A stretch of DNA of 64,000 nucleotides. It comes from Alopecurus myosuroides. Taxonomy: Eukaryota; Streptophyta; Magnoliopsida; Poales; Poaceae. Under the pieces are notes generated by a model. That model saw only the letters and a program-made list of their open reading frames with translations, ran no database searches and had not been told where the DNA came from. The first letter of the stretch is position 1. Each line of letters opens with the position of its first letter. Shown one piece after another: positions 45,310 through 56,651 of this stretch. The stretch covers positions 112,542,263-112,606,262 of the forward strand of contig CM054059.1 of the NCBI GenBank assembly GCA_028641055.1, read 5' to 3'. The position numbers and the translations under genes are program-made.

Positions 45310-47221
45310 TCATGATGGGCTTGTGGCACTCACTCACGTGATGGTGGATCTCTCTCTCACCACTCATCTCACTAGAAAATTGAGAGGGGACACAAAAAGG
45401 CTCCAAATTCTTGGCACAAGAGGTGTGCGGGTTTGTCGAAGTCGTTGCATTGCTTGGAGTCGGTAGTGTCATAGCATGTGGCGAGGAGGACTCGAGCATC
45501 TCATCTCTTGGATTGATCTCCAAGTGTGGAAATGGTGGCTTTATTGGAGGAGGAGGTGGGGTCATGGCTTGTGTCGAAGAAGGATCCATCATCTCCGTGA
45601 TGTGGTAGTGTAAGCCATGCCTTGTAGCATCCTCAAATGGTTGATGATGATGATGATGAAGATATCCGTGGCTAGAATGTTTGCTTGAGCGTGGCCTTGT
45701 GGAGGTTGGCATGAGATGCTTTGAAGTCAAGGGGAGTGTGTCACCCAATTCGTCGTTACCTCCATCAATGATAGATAAGCCATTTACACCGGCTCTAGAG
45801 AGGTTGCATCGTTGGTCCTTATCTTGAGGATAGGCTTGAAGAACTCGTGTCAACACTCGCGATGAATTCTCGGCCTCATTGCAATAGACGCTTTCGTCAC
45901 CATTGGTTTGCATGTCTAAGGAATTGAGAGCTAGTTGGTGCAAGTCATAGTATTGTCCTTCACTCATGTAGGCATGGTCACCATTTATGTTGGCAACCAT
46001 GATCATCGCATTGGTAGCATTGTAAGCTCTCTTGTGGATGGTTGGAGTTGTCACTTGTGTCATTGAAGACGAGGAAGAAGAATGCCTTAGAGATGATGGC
46101 AAGGGATGAGCCTCTTTCACAAAGGCACATGCATCAACGTCTTCATCATAGAGTGGTAGATTGGTCTCCTCGTGCATATGGTGAAGATGATCTTGTGTCA
46201 TGGGAGGAATAGCTTGGCACTCTTGATGTTGTTGGCGCGCTTGTGGCGATGAGGGAAGCTCATGCTCTTCATCATGGAGGTCATTGTTCATCCTCATCTA
46301 ATGTCGCTCATGGAAGTTGTGGTTGGGTGTTGGTGGTGAAGTATCTCTCGCCTCTTGTCTCGATGAAGTAGTGGTATCATAGTGTCCATGGCGAGGATGA
46401 TCTTGATCCTTGTCGAAGGCGGGGTGCAAAAAGAAAGCACATTGTTGGTGAAGATGAGGTGGAGGCTCCCATTCCTCATGTTGTTGATGATGCGATGGAA
46501 TTCCGTGGTCAAGGTGGTGCGGTGCTTCATCCAATATGGTAGGAGGAGAATCATGGGTAGCAACTCCATTTGCTTGTTGTTGGCGAGGTTGCTCATGTGG
46601 GTCCTCATCAAAAATAGGAGGTGAGAGGTCACTTGGAGCATCTTCACTTGCTTGTTGGTGACATGGTCGCTCAAGAGGTTCCTCATCAAACAAGGGGAAT
46701 GAGAGATCATGGGTAGCATCCGCTCCTAGTTGTGGTCGAAGTGGGCGCTCATAGGGGTCTTCATCAAAGAGAGGAAGAGAAGTGTCATGTGTAGCATGCC
46801 CACTTGTGTGTTGTCGATGTAGGAGCTCGTTGGGGTCTTCATCAAAGATGGGTAGTGAAGTAGCATGTTGAGCAATCCCACTTGGTTGTTGTCGATGGTG
46901 GCGCTCATGGGGGTCTTCCTCAATGGGGAAAGACAAACCATATGGAGTATTATCACTTGATTGGCGTTGCGGAAGTCTCTCATGTGGGTCTTCATCAAAG
47001 ATGGGTAGCGGAAGCTCAATTGGGTCATCCTCATTGGTTTGGCGATGGCGGTCATGATGGAGAGGATGTCGCCGGTGGTCATTGTGGTGGAGTTGATGGA
47101 GGCATTCACTAGAAGCCATGTCGAGGGCACCTTCTTTATGATGGCCTTGGTCTTGGTGGTCATTGTGGTGGTGACACACATTTTGCCGTGGAAGTCTTGA
47201 ATGTGGGCTAGCACCATCCAC
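45284..47221 (-). pseudogene. Long His/Asp/Pro-rich ORF of the LTR element, one in-frame stop
   Basis: One minus-strand frame runs from 47221 to 45284 (about 645 codons) interrupted by a single TAG at 46298-46300. The first half contains about seven tandem units of 26 residues (78 bp) built on LPIFDEDPHERxxRQQxSG. The second half is Ser/His/Thr-rich with an HHHHH run. There is no known enzymatic domain. Low complexity and in-frame repeats resemble a structural or RNA-binding gag-like protein, but this is only an inference from position and orientation. Confidence 0.5.
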
Positions 47222-47323
47222 GAAGCCATGTAGACCATAGTCATGAGTCGAGCTTGGAGAAGGTGGGTGATGAAGAATATCCGGTCGTAGAGGGTGATCT
47301 TGAAGAGGGTCACCACGGCCTTG

Positions 47324-47818
47324 TCAGTGTCGAGGTCGAGGTAGTGGTGATGGCGAGCAATTCTCAAACCAATTTCGTCGCGGAACTTGTGGTGGAAGAT
47401 GCGGTGAGGTGGGTGTACCACTCTCTTCCATATGGCGGTGATGATCATGGCGACGGTCTTGGTGATGAGCATGGTGATGATCATGTCGACGGTGTTGACG
47501 ATGGAGCTGGCGGCGTTCCCGCACCTCATGTGTCGGATGACTCCGAAAGTCATTTGGATGCCTTGGTTTCTTGGCCTTCTCGCTAGATGGGGCCTCGATG
47601 ATGTCCTTCTTGTGGCGCCGTCTTGATGTTGACAATCTTGACGTTGCCAACTTGTCGGATTTCTTGTCGTTGCACCATCTTGAGGTTGAAGGTAGTTGTT
47701 TTGTCTTGGCCTTGGCATTCTCCTTGAAGTTCCTTGGTGGTGAGCATGAACCATCGGACATATGACGTCTTGGCAATCGAAGCTTGGCGAGGAAGTTCAT
47801 GTAAGTGAGCTCATCCAT
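47324..47818 (-). CDS. Lys/Arg/His-rich ORF of the LTR element
   Basis: A minus-strand frame of 164 codons begins MDELTYMNFLAKLRLPRRHM and is strongly basic (KAKTKQLPSTSRWCNDKKSD), ending in a His/Asp-rich tail. It lies just after an acidic His/Tyr/Asp-rich frame (47893-48219) and overlaps a frame at 46726-47754. These fragments are probably parts of one 5' ORF broken by frameshifts. A nucleic-acid-binding role is plausible from charge but unproven. Confidence 0.4.
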   Translation of the reverse strand: MDELTYMNFLAKLRLPRRHMSDGSCSPPRNFKENAKAKTKQLPSTSRWCNDKKSDKLATSRLSTSRRRHKKDIIEAPSSEKAKKPRHPNDFRSHPTHEVRERRQLHRQHRRHDHHHAHHQDRRHDHHRHMEESGTPTSPHLPPQVPRRNWFENCSPSPLPRPRH

Positions 47819-47892
47819 GTCGGAGTCGAAGTAGCTTGTGGAGTCGTTGCGGTGTCGTACTCCGTCATGTTTGTGGATGCATTGTCAGTGTA

Positions 47893-48219
47893 TCATGGCT
47901 CCATATCGTCATCCAAGCTTGCGGTGTCGTAGTTGTAGTAGTGGTTCATGTCGTTGTAGCTCATGGAGTCGAAGTCGTCGTGGTTGTTGTGGTGCTCCTC
48001 CATGTCGATGATTCTTGGGGAGGAGTAGTCGGTGTAGAGCTCGACGTCGTGGTCGTAGTAGTGGTGGTGATCCACCATGTCATGCTTGTAGTAGTGGTCA
48101 TCCACAACGTCGTGCTCGTAGGAGTGGAGGTCCATGTCTAGCTCGTTGTAGTCGTAGTGGTCCATCATGGACTCATCATGGTCATCATGGACTCCATATG
48201 ATTCGCTCTCGCTACACAT
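47893..48219 (-). CDS. Acidic Asp/His/Tyr-rich ORF, first frame of the LTR element
   Basis: This minus-strand frame of 108 codons starts MCSESESYGVHDDHDESMMD and is composed almost entirely of Asp, His, Tyr, Glu, Met and Ser. It is the first long frame downstream of the right LTR and its untranslated leader (48220-49447). The start context and extreme composition suggest it could be the N-terminus of the element's long repeat protein. No homologue is recognised. Confidence 0.4.
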   Translation of the reverse strand: MCSESESYGVHDDHDESMMDHYDYNELDMDLHSYEHDVVDDHYYKHDMVDHHHYYDHDVELYTDYSSPRIIDMEEHHNNHDDFDSMSYNDMNHYYNYDTASLDDDMEP

Positions 48220-49447
48220 GGTTAGTCACAAGCGCAAGTGTATATATAGAGTGTGAAGACCTAAGAGCTCAACCTCACCTTTTACCAAATATTGGAACTA
48301 GTGGACCATGCCACGAGAAACCGATAACAATAAGAATGAAGTGACTTGAGTTCGAAAGATCCCAAAAAAACGCTCCAAAACACACACGGCTTATGGGTGG
48401 ATGGCAATGGGTTAGAAATATGGCGAGGAAAACGACAAATCCAAAGAAAAGTATGTTGTAAAACGTGGAGAAGAATCAAAGAAAAGTTAGCACGAAAACC
48501 AAGCCTAGTGGAGGAAAAATGATATGGTGGAAAGTAAAAACACACACACACACACAAATGATAAATGGGGTTAGTGCGGCCAATGGACGAGCGGAGACGA
48601 AATGTACCTATCGAAGACTAAGCTCAATGCCACACCAACGCAAGGAGGACGCTAGCTCAAACCGCAATTAATTAGACGCAACAAGATTCGCACCGTGGCA
48701 ACAGGTCACTCTCTTCTCTCTTGCAACTCGAAGCTAAGCGTTCCTACAAATAATAGCAATTGGCATCGATCATTTTCTTCTTTTCGCTCTTTTTTCTTCT
48801 TTTGCTCTTTCTCCTTTTTATTTTATTTTTGATGACGATGCGGAGATGATTCCCAAATGCCAATGCCTACTCGACGCTATTCTCTCACACGTGCAAAACT
48901 CCCACTCTCGGTGCCACTAATGCGATGCCAAGCGGTGTAAAAGAACTAGTCCAAGTAGGTAAGGTACACAAAGGGAAGGGTTGGTTCAAGCGGAAGAAAG
49001 TTATACATATGCGGTGGATGATCTCGGACTTGCGGCCGATGGATGTCGATGCCGTGTGGATCCGTTGATGTAGATGCGTAGGCGATGTCGATGGTGACGC
49101 GTAGGAACTTGCCTCACTCAAATCGGAGCAACGACGACAAAGAAAAACAAGATACAAAATCTGTCCGGAAATCGAAGAGCTGAGATTTTCTGGGTTTTTT
49201 GCTCAATTTCGAAATTCCTCACAAATCAAGAAAATTTTTGGACAAATTCGAGGAAAGTTGCTGAATAGAAAGGTGGGGAATGTTCTTTGGCAACAAATCT
49301 ATGAAACAAAACCACGAAAAACTCAACAAATCGAGAGATCGGTCGAAATCCCTTTCGGCTATTTTTTGTCAAATTTTCCAATTTATGGTGGATATAAGAA
49401 AATTGGTGGATGGGGAGGGGGTGGGGTGTCGGATTCGTGTCAACCTA
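48220..49447 (-). other. Untranslated leader of the 43123-50573 element
   Basis: Between the PBS and the first long frame. No conserved coding signal. A short CA repeat (about 48540-48556) and a pyrimidine-rich stretch (48775-48830) are present. Confidence 0.5.
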
Positions 49448-49462
49448 GCTCTGGATACCAGA

Positions 49463-50573
49463 TGATATAGGTGTTGACCTCTAAGTTGGCCCGATCTTCA
49501 CGAATCGACAAGAACGCATGAAGAACACACGAAGAACGCGAAGAACACGATGAACACGAGATGGGGAATCGAGGGGAAACGTGGGCAAACGCGTAGAAAC
49601 ACAAAAAGGGGAAGATAACTCGTGAAGCCTACGAGGGATCGTAAACCCAATTCAACAACACGCTAATTGAAACCGATTCCTCTCACCCGCCGGTCCACCG
49701 ATCCAACAGAAGCCGCAAGGGGAAGGTTGGCAAGCGCTACTAGAATCACAAGGTGAGAGAGTAGCTCCTTGGAGAGATCTTGATACAATCCGATAGATGA
49801 ATCTATGGAGTAGCCATGGATCCCATGGGGGAGGTTCTCCACATGGGAGGAGGAGCAACAAGCTCAATTCTATCTCAAAGTCAACTCTGGCCCTAGAACT
49901 AGCCACAGGAGTCCCTTATATAGTGGGGGGTCGAAGCAGGTGAAAACGGGGTCAAATTCCGGTCTTTTGCGTGCATTTTGGGGCCACGCCGGCCTGGAGG
50001 CCGGGGTGGGGGCAGAGGGGCGGCCCAGGTGGGCGAGGGGGGCGCCGGCCTGGGAGTGGTCGGCAAGGGGCTGGCAGGCGGCCGGCCCGAGGCCGAGGTG
50101 GGGTAGGGGCGCCGGCCTGGGGGGGCGCCGGCCCGAGGCCGGGGTGGAGGCCGGGCCGGTCGGGTGGGGGGCCGGCCTGAGGAGGAGGGGAGGATAGCCC
50201 GAGGCCAGGGTGGGGGTGAGGGAGGCCGGCCTGCTCGAGTGGGTGGCCGGCCTGAGGAGGGGGGAGGCCGGCCTGGCCGGGGGGTGAGGCCGGGAGACCC
50301 CTTTTCCCTCCGTTCTTCCTCCTCGGAGCTCCGATCTTGATGCCGTCTTCACCCACTTCCTTCCTAGCTTCATGTGCACCTTCTTGGATGTGTTCTTGAG
50401 CATCTTGGGCACCATCTTGGGTCTCCATGTGGTGATCCTACCTATGCATGTAGAGGGGTATTTCATGAGGTAGAGCATCGTTCACCAAGACACCGGAAAC
50501 ATACGGAGATAGGAGTGAGTTCACCTTGTTGTGTATCGATGTTGTGCTTGGTTGAATACGGTGGGCTACATCA
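49463..50573 (-). repeat. 5' LTR (right) of the 43123-50573 element
   Basis: 1111 bp with the same ends and internal layout as the left LTR, followed by the CGTTC duplication at 50574-50578. Transcription would run leftward from a TATATAAGGG box near 49913-49922. The PBS lies at 49448-49460. Confidence 0.9.
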
Positions 50574-51858
50574 CGTTCCTTGCGGCTAGCATCCCTGCCC
50601 CACTCGGGTGTGCGGGCTCTGCCAGATCCATGGGTCGATCTGAGGGGTCGGCTGGCCCGGACGCCGCGAACTGGAGAAATCTCGGTGGTGGCGCCGCACC
50701 ACCCGACGCACGTCATGACAGAGAGTCGTATGGACAGAGGTTTGCGGCTGTAGGTAAGCTGGATTGTGGCACCGTCGGATCGATGGCCTGATCTAGGTTT
50801 TGGTGGTTTGCGATTGCTGCCGACTGACGTGCGTGTCGCCGGTGTGCCCGGTAGGGGTCGGGCCACCGCGCTCCTTTGCTGGGAGGTCGAGAGGTCTCTT
50901 ATCCTCGGTCGTCTCCGCGTCCCCGTGACGGTGGCCAGCTATCTGGGGGAGAAGCGCACCAGCGAAAGCTGTGCAGGTTCCCCTGCCCATGACGACGACG
51001 CCGGTGCACGCCGTCCACCCTCTTGGGGGCGTCATGTTGATGCCTTTCTCTTCCGATCTGCTGGATCACGTCTCTTGTGTCCGCTTGGTCATTCGTTCGT
51101 GCTCGATGGGTCACTGGTATGGGACATTAGCGAAAGCTTTGCATGACCTTGGTTTGTGCCGACGACGACGCCGCCGCTTGGCGCCGTTCCCCTCCCTGGA
51201 GGCGTTGCTCGAAGCCCCTCTCCAACGACTCTATCTGGCCTTACGTACGTGTTGTGGATTCAAGTGGGGTTTGCTGCTTTCGATCGAAGTCGATGCCTCT
51301 CACTAGTGGAAACAACCCCTCTCGTCCAGGGGGCCGGGGGGCAGCTGTCCCGGTTGCAACCAAATCCGGGACAAATGTCATCCATTGGTCCCGGTTCGTG
51401 CGCCCGGGGCGACAGGAATCGCCTGGGGGCATTGGTCCCGGTTCGTGGGGGGCATATCGGTCCCGGCTCTTGCCACGGACCGGGACCAATGCATAGCCAC
51501 AGGCCACGTGGCACGCGCATGACCTATTGTCCCGGTTCAGTCCACGAACCGGGACCAATGCCCCCTTCCCCTATATATACTGCCCCAGCCCCCCCCCTTC
51601 CATCTTATTTTTTTGCTTGGAGGTGTGAGAGAGTGTGGTGTTAGTGTGTTTTTTTTTACTATGCACACGAGGTGTTCGACGAAATTCCCGAGCCGCACAC
51701 AAGCTCACTGAAAATGGTATCTTCGACCGAGGTTAACAAATTATCTTTTTCATCTGTAACTGATACATAAAAAAGTATTATTTGTCGATGTACTGTGGTC
51801 ATCTCTGTATTAATATGTTATTGTAATGTGTTTTGATAAACTTAATTATATGATGCAG

Positions 51859-54800
51859 ATGGATGCACGGCAGCGATGGATGTATGGTGACCGACGCACT
51901 TCCGAGTATATGGCAGGCCTGAATGCATTTCTTGCTGTAGCTCAGGCGAACAAAGATAATGGCTTCATGTGTTGCCCATGTGTTGATTGTCCGAACGTCA
52001 GAGAACATTCTTCCGAAAGAATCCTTCACGGCCATCTACTTCGGAGAGGTTTCATGCCCAGCTATAATTGCTGGACCAAGCACGGAGAAAGAGGGGTTGT
52101 GATGGAAGACGATGAAGAAGAAGAAGATCCTTTGTTCCCTGAATACGACGATACTGCAATGGAAGTGAATGCAGAAGAAGGAGGTGATCAAGAACAGGCA
52201 TCAGAAGAGCCCGATGATGATCTTGGCCGAGTTATTGCTGATGCAAGGGAAGACTGTGAAAATAAATTGGAGAGGTTGAAGCTGGACAACATGTTACAGG
52301 ATCACAAAAAATTGTTGTACCCAAATTGCGAAGATGGTAGCACAAAGCTAGGTACCACACTGGAGTTGCTGAAATGGAAGGCACAAAACGGTGTGACTGA
52401 CAAGGCATTTGAGAGTTTACTTCAACTAATGAAGCCAAAACTTCCAAAGGATAACGAATTGCCTGAGAGTACGTACGAAGCAAAGAAAGCTCTCTGCCCT
52501 CTAGGATTAGATGTGCAGAAGATAAATGCATGCATTAATGACTGCATTCTCTTCCGCGGTGAGAAGTACGAGAATTTGGATGAATGTCCAATATGCACTG
52601 CACTGCGGTATAAGATCAGAGCAGATGATCCTGGTGATGTTGACGGCGAGCCCCCCCCCCCCCCGTAAGAGGGTTCCTGCTAAGGTGATGTGGTATGCTC
52701 CTATAATACCACGGCTGAAACGTCTGTTTAGAAACAAAGAGCATGCTAGGTTGTTGCGATGGCACAAAGAAGACCGTAAGAAAGACGGAAAGTTGAGGCA
52801 CCCCGCCGATGGATCGCAGTGGAGAAAGATCGAGAGAGACTTTCCAGACTTTGCAGGAGAGGCGAGAAACTTATGGTTTGGCCTAAGTACAGATGGCTTT
52901 AATCCTTTTGGGGAGCAGAGCTCCAGTCATAGCACTTGGCCTGTAACTCTATGTATGTACACCCTTCCTCCTTGGTTGTGCATGAAGCGCAAGTTCATTA
53001 TGATGCCAGTTCTCATCCAAGGCCCGAGGCAACCTGGCAACGACATTGATGTGTATCTAAGGCCATTAGTGGAAGAACTCTTACAACTGTGGGGCAAACC
53101 AGGTGTACGTGTGTGGGATGAGAACGAACAAAAGCCATTTGACCTACGAGCGTTGCTTTTCGTGACCATCAATGATTGGCCTGCTCTTAGTAACATTTCC
53201 GGATATACAAACAAGGGATACAATGCATGCACACACTGTTTAGATAAGACTGACAGTGTTTTTTTTGGATAAATGTAAAAAGGTTGTATACCTGGGGCAT
53301 CGTAGATTTCTTCCGATCAAGCATCCCTTAAGGAAAAAAGGAGGGAAGCATTTCAGAGGTGAGGCAGATAACCGAAAGAAGCCTGAGCTGCGTAGTGGTA
53401 ATGATATATTCGATATGGTCAAGGACCTAGAAGTAATCTTTGGTAAGGCTGCTGGCAGCCAACCAGTTCCGTACGGCCCTGATAAGCGCGCACCAATGTG
53501 GAAGAAGAAATCTATATTTTGGGAGCTACCCTATTGGAAAGTTTTAGAGGTCCGGTCTTCGATCGACGTGATGCATGTGACAAAGAATCTTTGTGTCAAT
53601 CTGCTATGCTTCCTGGGCGTGTATGGGAAGTCCAAAGATACGCAAGAAGCACGGGAGGACCAGCAACGTATGAAAGACCCAAGCAACAAGCACACAGATA
53701 GGCGCCATTACTTAAGCAGCTACGCTCTTACTAAAGCAGAGAAGGAAATATTCTTTGAAGTCCTTTACAGTATCAAGGTTCCGTCTGGCTTCTCGTCGAA
53801 TATAAAGGGGATAATAAACATGGCAGAGAAAAAATTCCAAAACCTGAAGTCTCATGACTGCCACGTGATTATGACGCAGTTGCTTCCGATTGCATTGAGG
53901 GGGCTTCTACCGGAAAATGTTCGAGTACCCATTGTGAAGCTATGTGCATTCATGAACGCAATATCTCAGAAGGTAATCGATCCAGAAAGTCTGACAAGAT
54001 TACAGAGGGATGTGGTCCAGTGTCTTGTTAGTTTTGAGTTGGTGTTCCCACCATCCTTCTTTAACATTATGACTCATCTCCTGGTTCACCTATGTGAAGA
54101 GATTCATATTCTTGGCCCGGTATTTCTACACAATATGTTCCCCTTTGAGAGGTTCATGGGAGTCTTGAAGAAATATGTTCATAACCGTGCTAGGACAGAA
54201 GGAAGCATCTCGAAGGGCTATGGAACAGAGGAGGTCATTGGGTTCTGTGTTGACTTTATTCCTGACCTAAAGACAATAGGTGTTCCTGAATCGCGGCATG
54301 AGGGGAGACTGAGGGGAAAAGGAACGCTGGGAAAGAAAACAATGATACCTAGGGACGGGCATTCTTTGACCAAAGCACGCTACACAGTTCTACAAAATTC
54401 TATGTTCATGGCTACGTATCTCGAGGAACACAAGAATATTGTACGGTCTGCAAACCCGGGGAAGGATGACTCATGGATTAAACGCGAACACATGGAGACT
54501 TTCGGAAGTTGGTTGCAAACACATCTTATAAATGACAACACTGTTGAAGATCAGCTATACATGTTGGCAGGGTCACCATCTTCGACTATTGGGAGTTTTC
54601 AAGGGTACGAGATAAATGGGAATACATTTTAGACGAGCTCCCAAGATAAGAAGAGCACCAACCAAAACAGTGGTGTCCGCTTTGATACAAAAAACGAGAA
54701 TGGAAAAAATGACACATACTATGGTTACATAGAGGAGATATGGGAACTTGACTATGGACCTTCTTTTAAGGTCCCTTTGTTCAAGTGCAAATGGGTCAAC

Positions 54801-54962
54801 CTGAATGGAGAAGGGGTAAAGGTAGACCCGCTTTATGGAATGACAACAGTGGATCTCAACAATATTGGTTACAATGACGAACCATTCGTCCTAGCCAATG
54901 ATGTGGCTCAGGTCTTCTATGTGAAGGACATGTCTTCCAGACCGAAGAAAAGAAAAAAATAA
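51859..54962 (+). pseudogene. TNP2-type CACTA transposase, nearly intact
   Basis: An exon starting at the ATG at 51859, just after an intron-like 'tgcag' end, encodes the transposase-associated domain (MDARQRWMYGDRR, FMCCPCVDCPN). An acidic linker and the TNP2 core follow, with AKVMWYAPIIPRLKRLFRNK, NDWPALSNISGYTNKGYNAC, KKSIFWELPYWKVLEVRSS and HNMFPFERFMGVLKKYVHNR. A DUF4216-like end closes it (VDLNNIGYNDEPFVLANDV). TNP2 cuts and moves CACTA elements by recognising their termini. Lesions: a frame change at a 14-C run (52651-52664), one at an 8-T run (53259-53266), and TAG at 54630-54632. The homopolymer shifts could be sequencing errors. Confidence 0.9.
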
Positions 54963-55447
54963 GGAAACAAATTCATCATACGATGAGCCGAAGCGTCACA
55001 TAGTTCTCTCAGGGAAAAGAAACATCGTGGGAATCGAGGACACGACAGACATGTCAGAAGATTATAATAAATTTGTTGAAATTCCACCCTTCACAGTGAA
55101 AGCTGACCCCACCATCCCGTTAAATAATGAAGATGCTCCATGGTTACGGCTGAAGCGATCATAAGCAAGGGACACGAACTCATCCACCCCGGCCGAAGAG
55201 TAGGTGTAAGTTTGACGAATAAATTGTACTGATCGGTCAAAAGCTGGCAAGCATTGAGTGCTTGACAACTATGACCAGCCTGACTTCATTATTATTCCAA
55301 CCAGCGGCACACCCACCCACTTTTCTGTTTCTCTCTCCTCCGTCTGTTGGTGATGTGTAATAATAAGCGTGGAATACATGATCATATAGTTCTGTTTGAT
55401 CAGTATTTTGTATTGACCGGTAAAAGGCTGACAACTATGACCAGTCT

Positions 55448-55809
55448 GACTTCGAAAATGTAGGTCTTCTGTGTTGCCAGGTACTGAAGGTTCTTGAGAT
55501 CAGAAATATCAAAGAAATTCCACCACACTATGTTTTGAAAAGATGGCGAAAGAATGCTCAGAGTAAACCTTCGAAGGAAAACTATGGTTTTTCTGTTGTA
55601 GACGAAGATCTAAAATTCACCGTGCCAATAAGGTACAACTCGCTTTCTCGAACCCGGGATAGAGAAAGATGGGCTTTGCCTTATGGGATATATACCATCC
55701 TGACAGATATCCTTAAAACAGAAATAGAGCTTCGGTACTTATTTAACAGATATGATAAATTTTTGGAGGAGAAACGTCTAACTGAACAACAAAGTTCCCA
55801 AATGTTGAA
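55448..55809 (+). pseudogene. Captured FAR1/FHY3-family (FRS) SWIM-region fragment inside the CACTA element
   Basis: The open frame reads DFENVGLLCCQVLKVLEIRN followed by IKEIPPHYVLKRWRKNA, the C-terminal half of the SWIM zinc-finger region of plant FAR1-related (Mutator-transposase-derived) transcription factors. FRS proteins have C-H-V-L-K-V-L where this copy has C-Q, so a zinc-binding His is lost. The frame continues as an FRS-like tail to about 55800 and then runs into unrelated GC-rich sequence. No start, DNA-binding or MULE domain is present. Just upstream a ~50-bp segment (gacaactatgaccag.ctgacttc) is duplicated at 55263-55286 and 55430-55453. Non-functional gene fragment. Confidence 0.75.
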
Positions 55810-55989
55810 GGCGGAGGGGAGCGCGAAGGCGACGGCGGACGAGCAGAGGAGAGGAAAGCGCGAGAGCAACGGCGCGGTCTCCCCCGCCCGACCGCCCGTC
55901 TCTGTTTTAAATCTGCTGCTCCCGCTGCGGCTTGCCACGTACACGGAAGTTAGAATAACTAACTCGGAAGATCGCGAGAGAAAACAAAA

Positions 55990-56340
55990 ATTGTAACATT
56001 TTTATATTCAAATTATATACAAATGGTAAAATAATTAATAGTTTCAATAGTTAGAATAAATATTTAGTTAAACGAAAAATGGATTTAAATTAGTTTTGCA
56101 AATTCTAGCATTTTTCATGTTGGAATTTTTGTCAATTGAAAGTATATACAAGTTGTTAATGTGCAAACTTAACCCTTTTCAAATTTTGGCGCTAAAAAAT
56201 TTTGGGCGCGCAGGGAGGCACCGAAATTCGAAATTAGTTTTTGGTCCCGGCCCGGGGTACTAACCGGGACCAAAGGGGCTCTAGTCCCGGTTGGTGGCAC
56301 GGGCCGGGACTAGAGGCCCAGGTGTATAAAAAGCGCGGCC
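55990..56340. repeat. Internal CACTA-end-like sequence
   Basis: AT-rich DNA is followed by 'ggtcccgg...ccgggacc' and 'agtcccggttggtggcacgggccgggact' palindromes (56232-56312) and a TATAAAAA box (about 56324). These normally occur at CACTA ends, yet here they are more than 2 kb from either terminus. This may be a remnant of a second CACTA end. Confidence 0.5.
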
Positions 56341-56651
56341 CTCTCTCCAGGCCGAAGGAACACCCCAGGACAGTGGACATGGCTTGGCGAAGCCCTGCCG
56401 GCGACGGGAACGATTAGACAGATCCCGCCGGCGGTCCGCCGGCGGGGATGGGCTAGGGACACGGTAGACTAGGGCACACAACTTATATTAAAAAAAAGGC
56501 CAGTGGCCTTGCTTACATAGATAGGGGGCGGCGCGGCCACAGGCGGCCGACCGTACTTGCATAAAGGGGGCGGCAGCGCGGCCACAGGCGGCCGGCCGTT
56601 TTCTTGGGGGGGGGGGGGGTAGCTTAGTCTAGGGGGCGCATCGGCGCCGAT

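Larger units (their letters stand above)
43123..50573 (-). mobile_element. LTR retrotransposon with repeat-rich, unclassified ORFs
   Basis: Two LTRs (43123-44223 and 49463-50573) with TG...CA ends are flanked by identical CGTTC duplications (43118-43122 and 50574-50578). The minus strand reads TGGTATCCAGAGC (49460-49448) two bases inside the right LTR, an initiator-tRNA-Met-type PBS with one extra base. A purine tract AAGGGGGGAGA sits beside the left LTR, so orientation is minus. The 5.2-kb interior contains no recognisable protease, integrase, RT or RNase H. It holds long minus-strand frames rich in His, Asp and Pro with in-frame tandem repeats. It is a non-autonomous or novel element. Confidence 0.88.
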
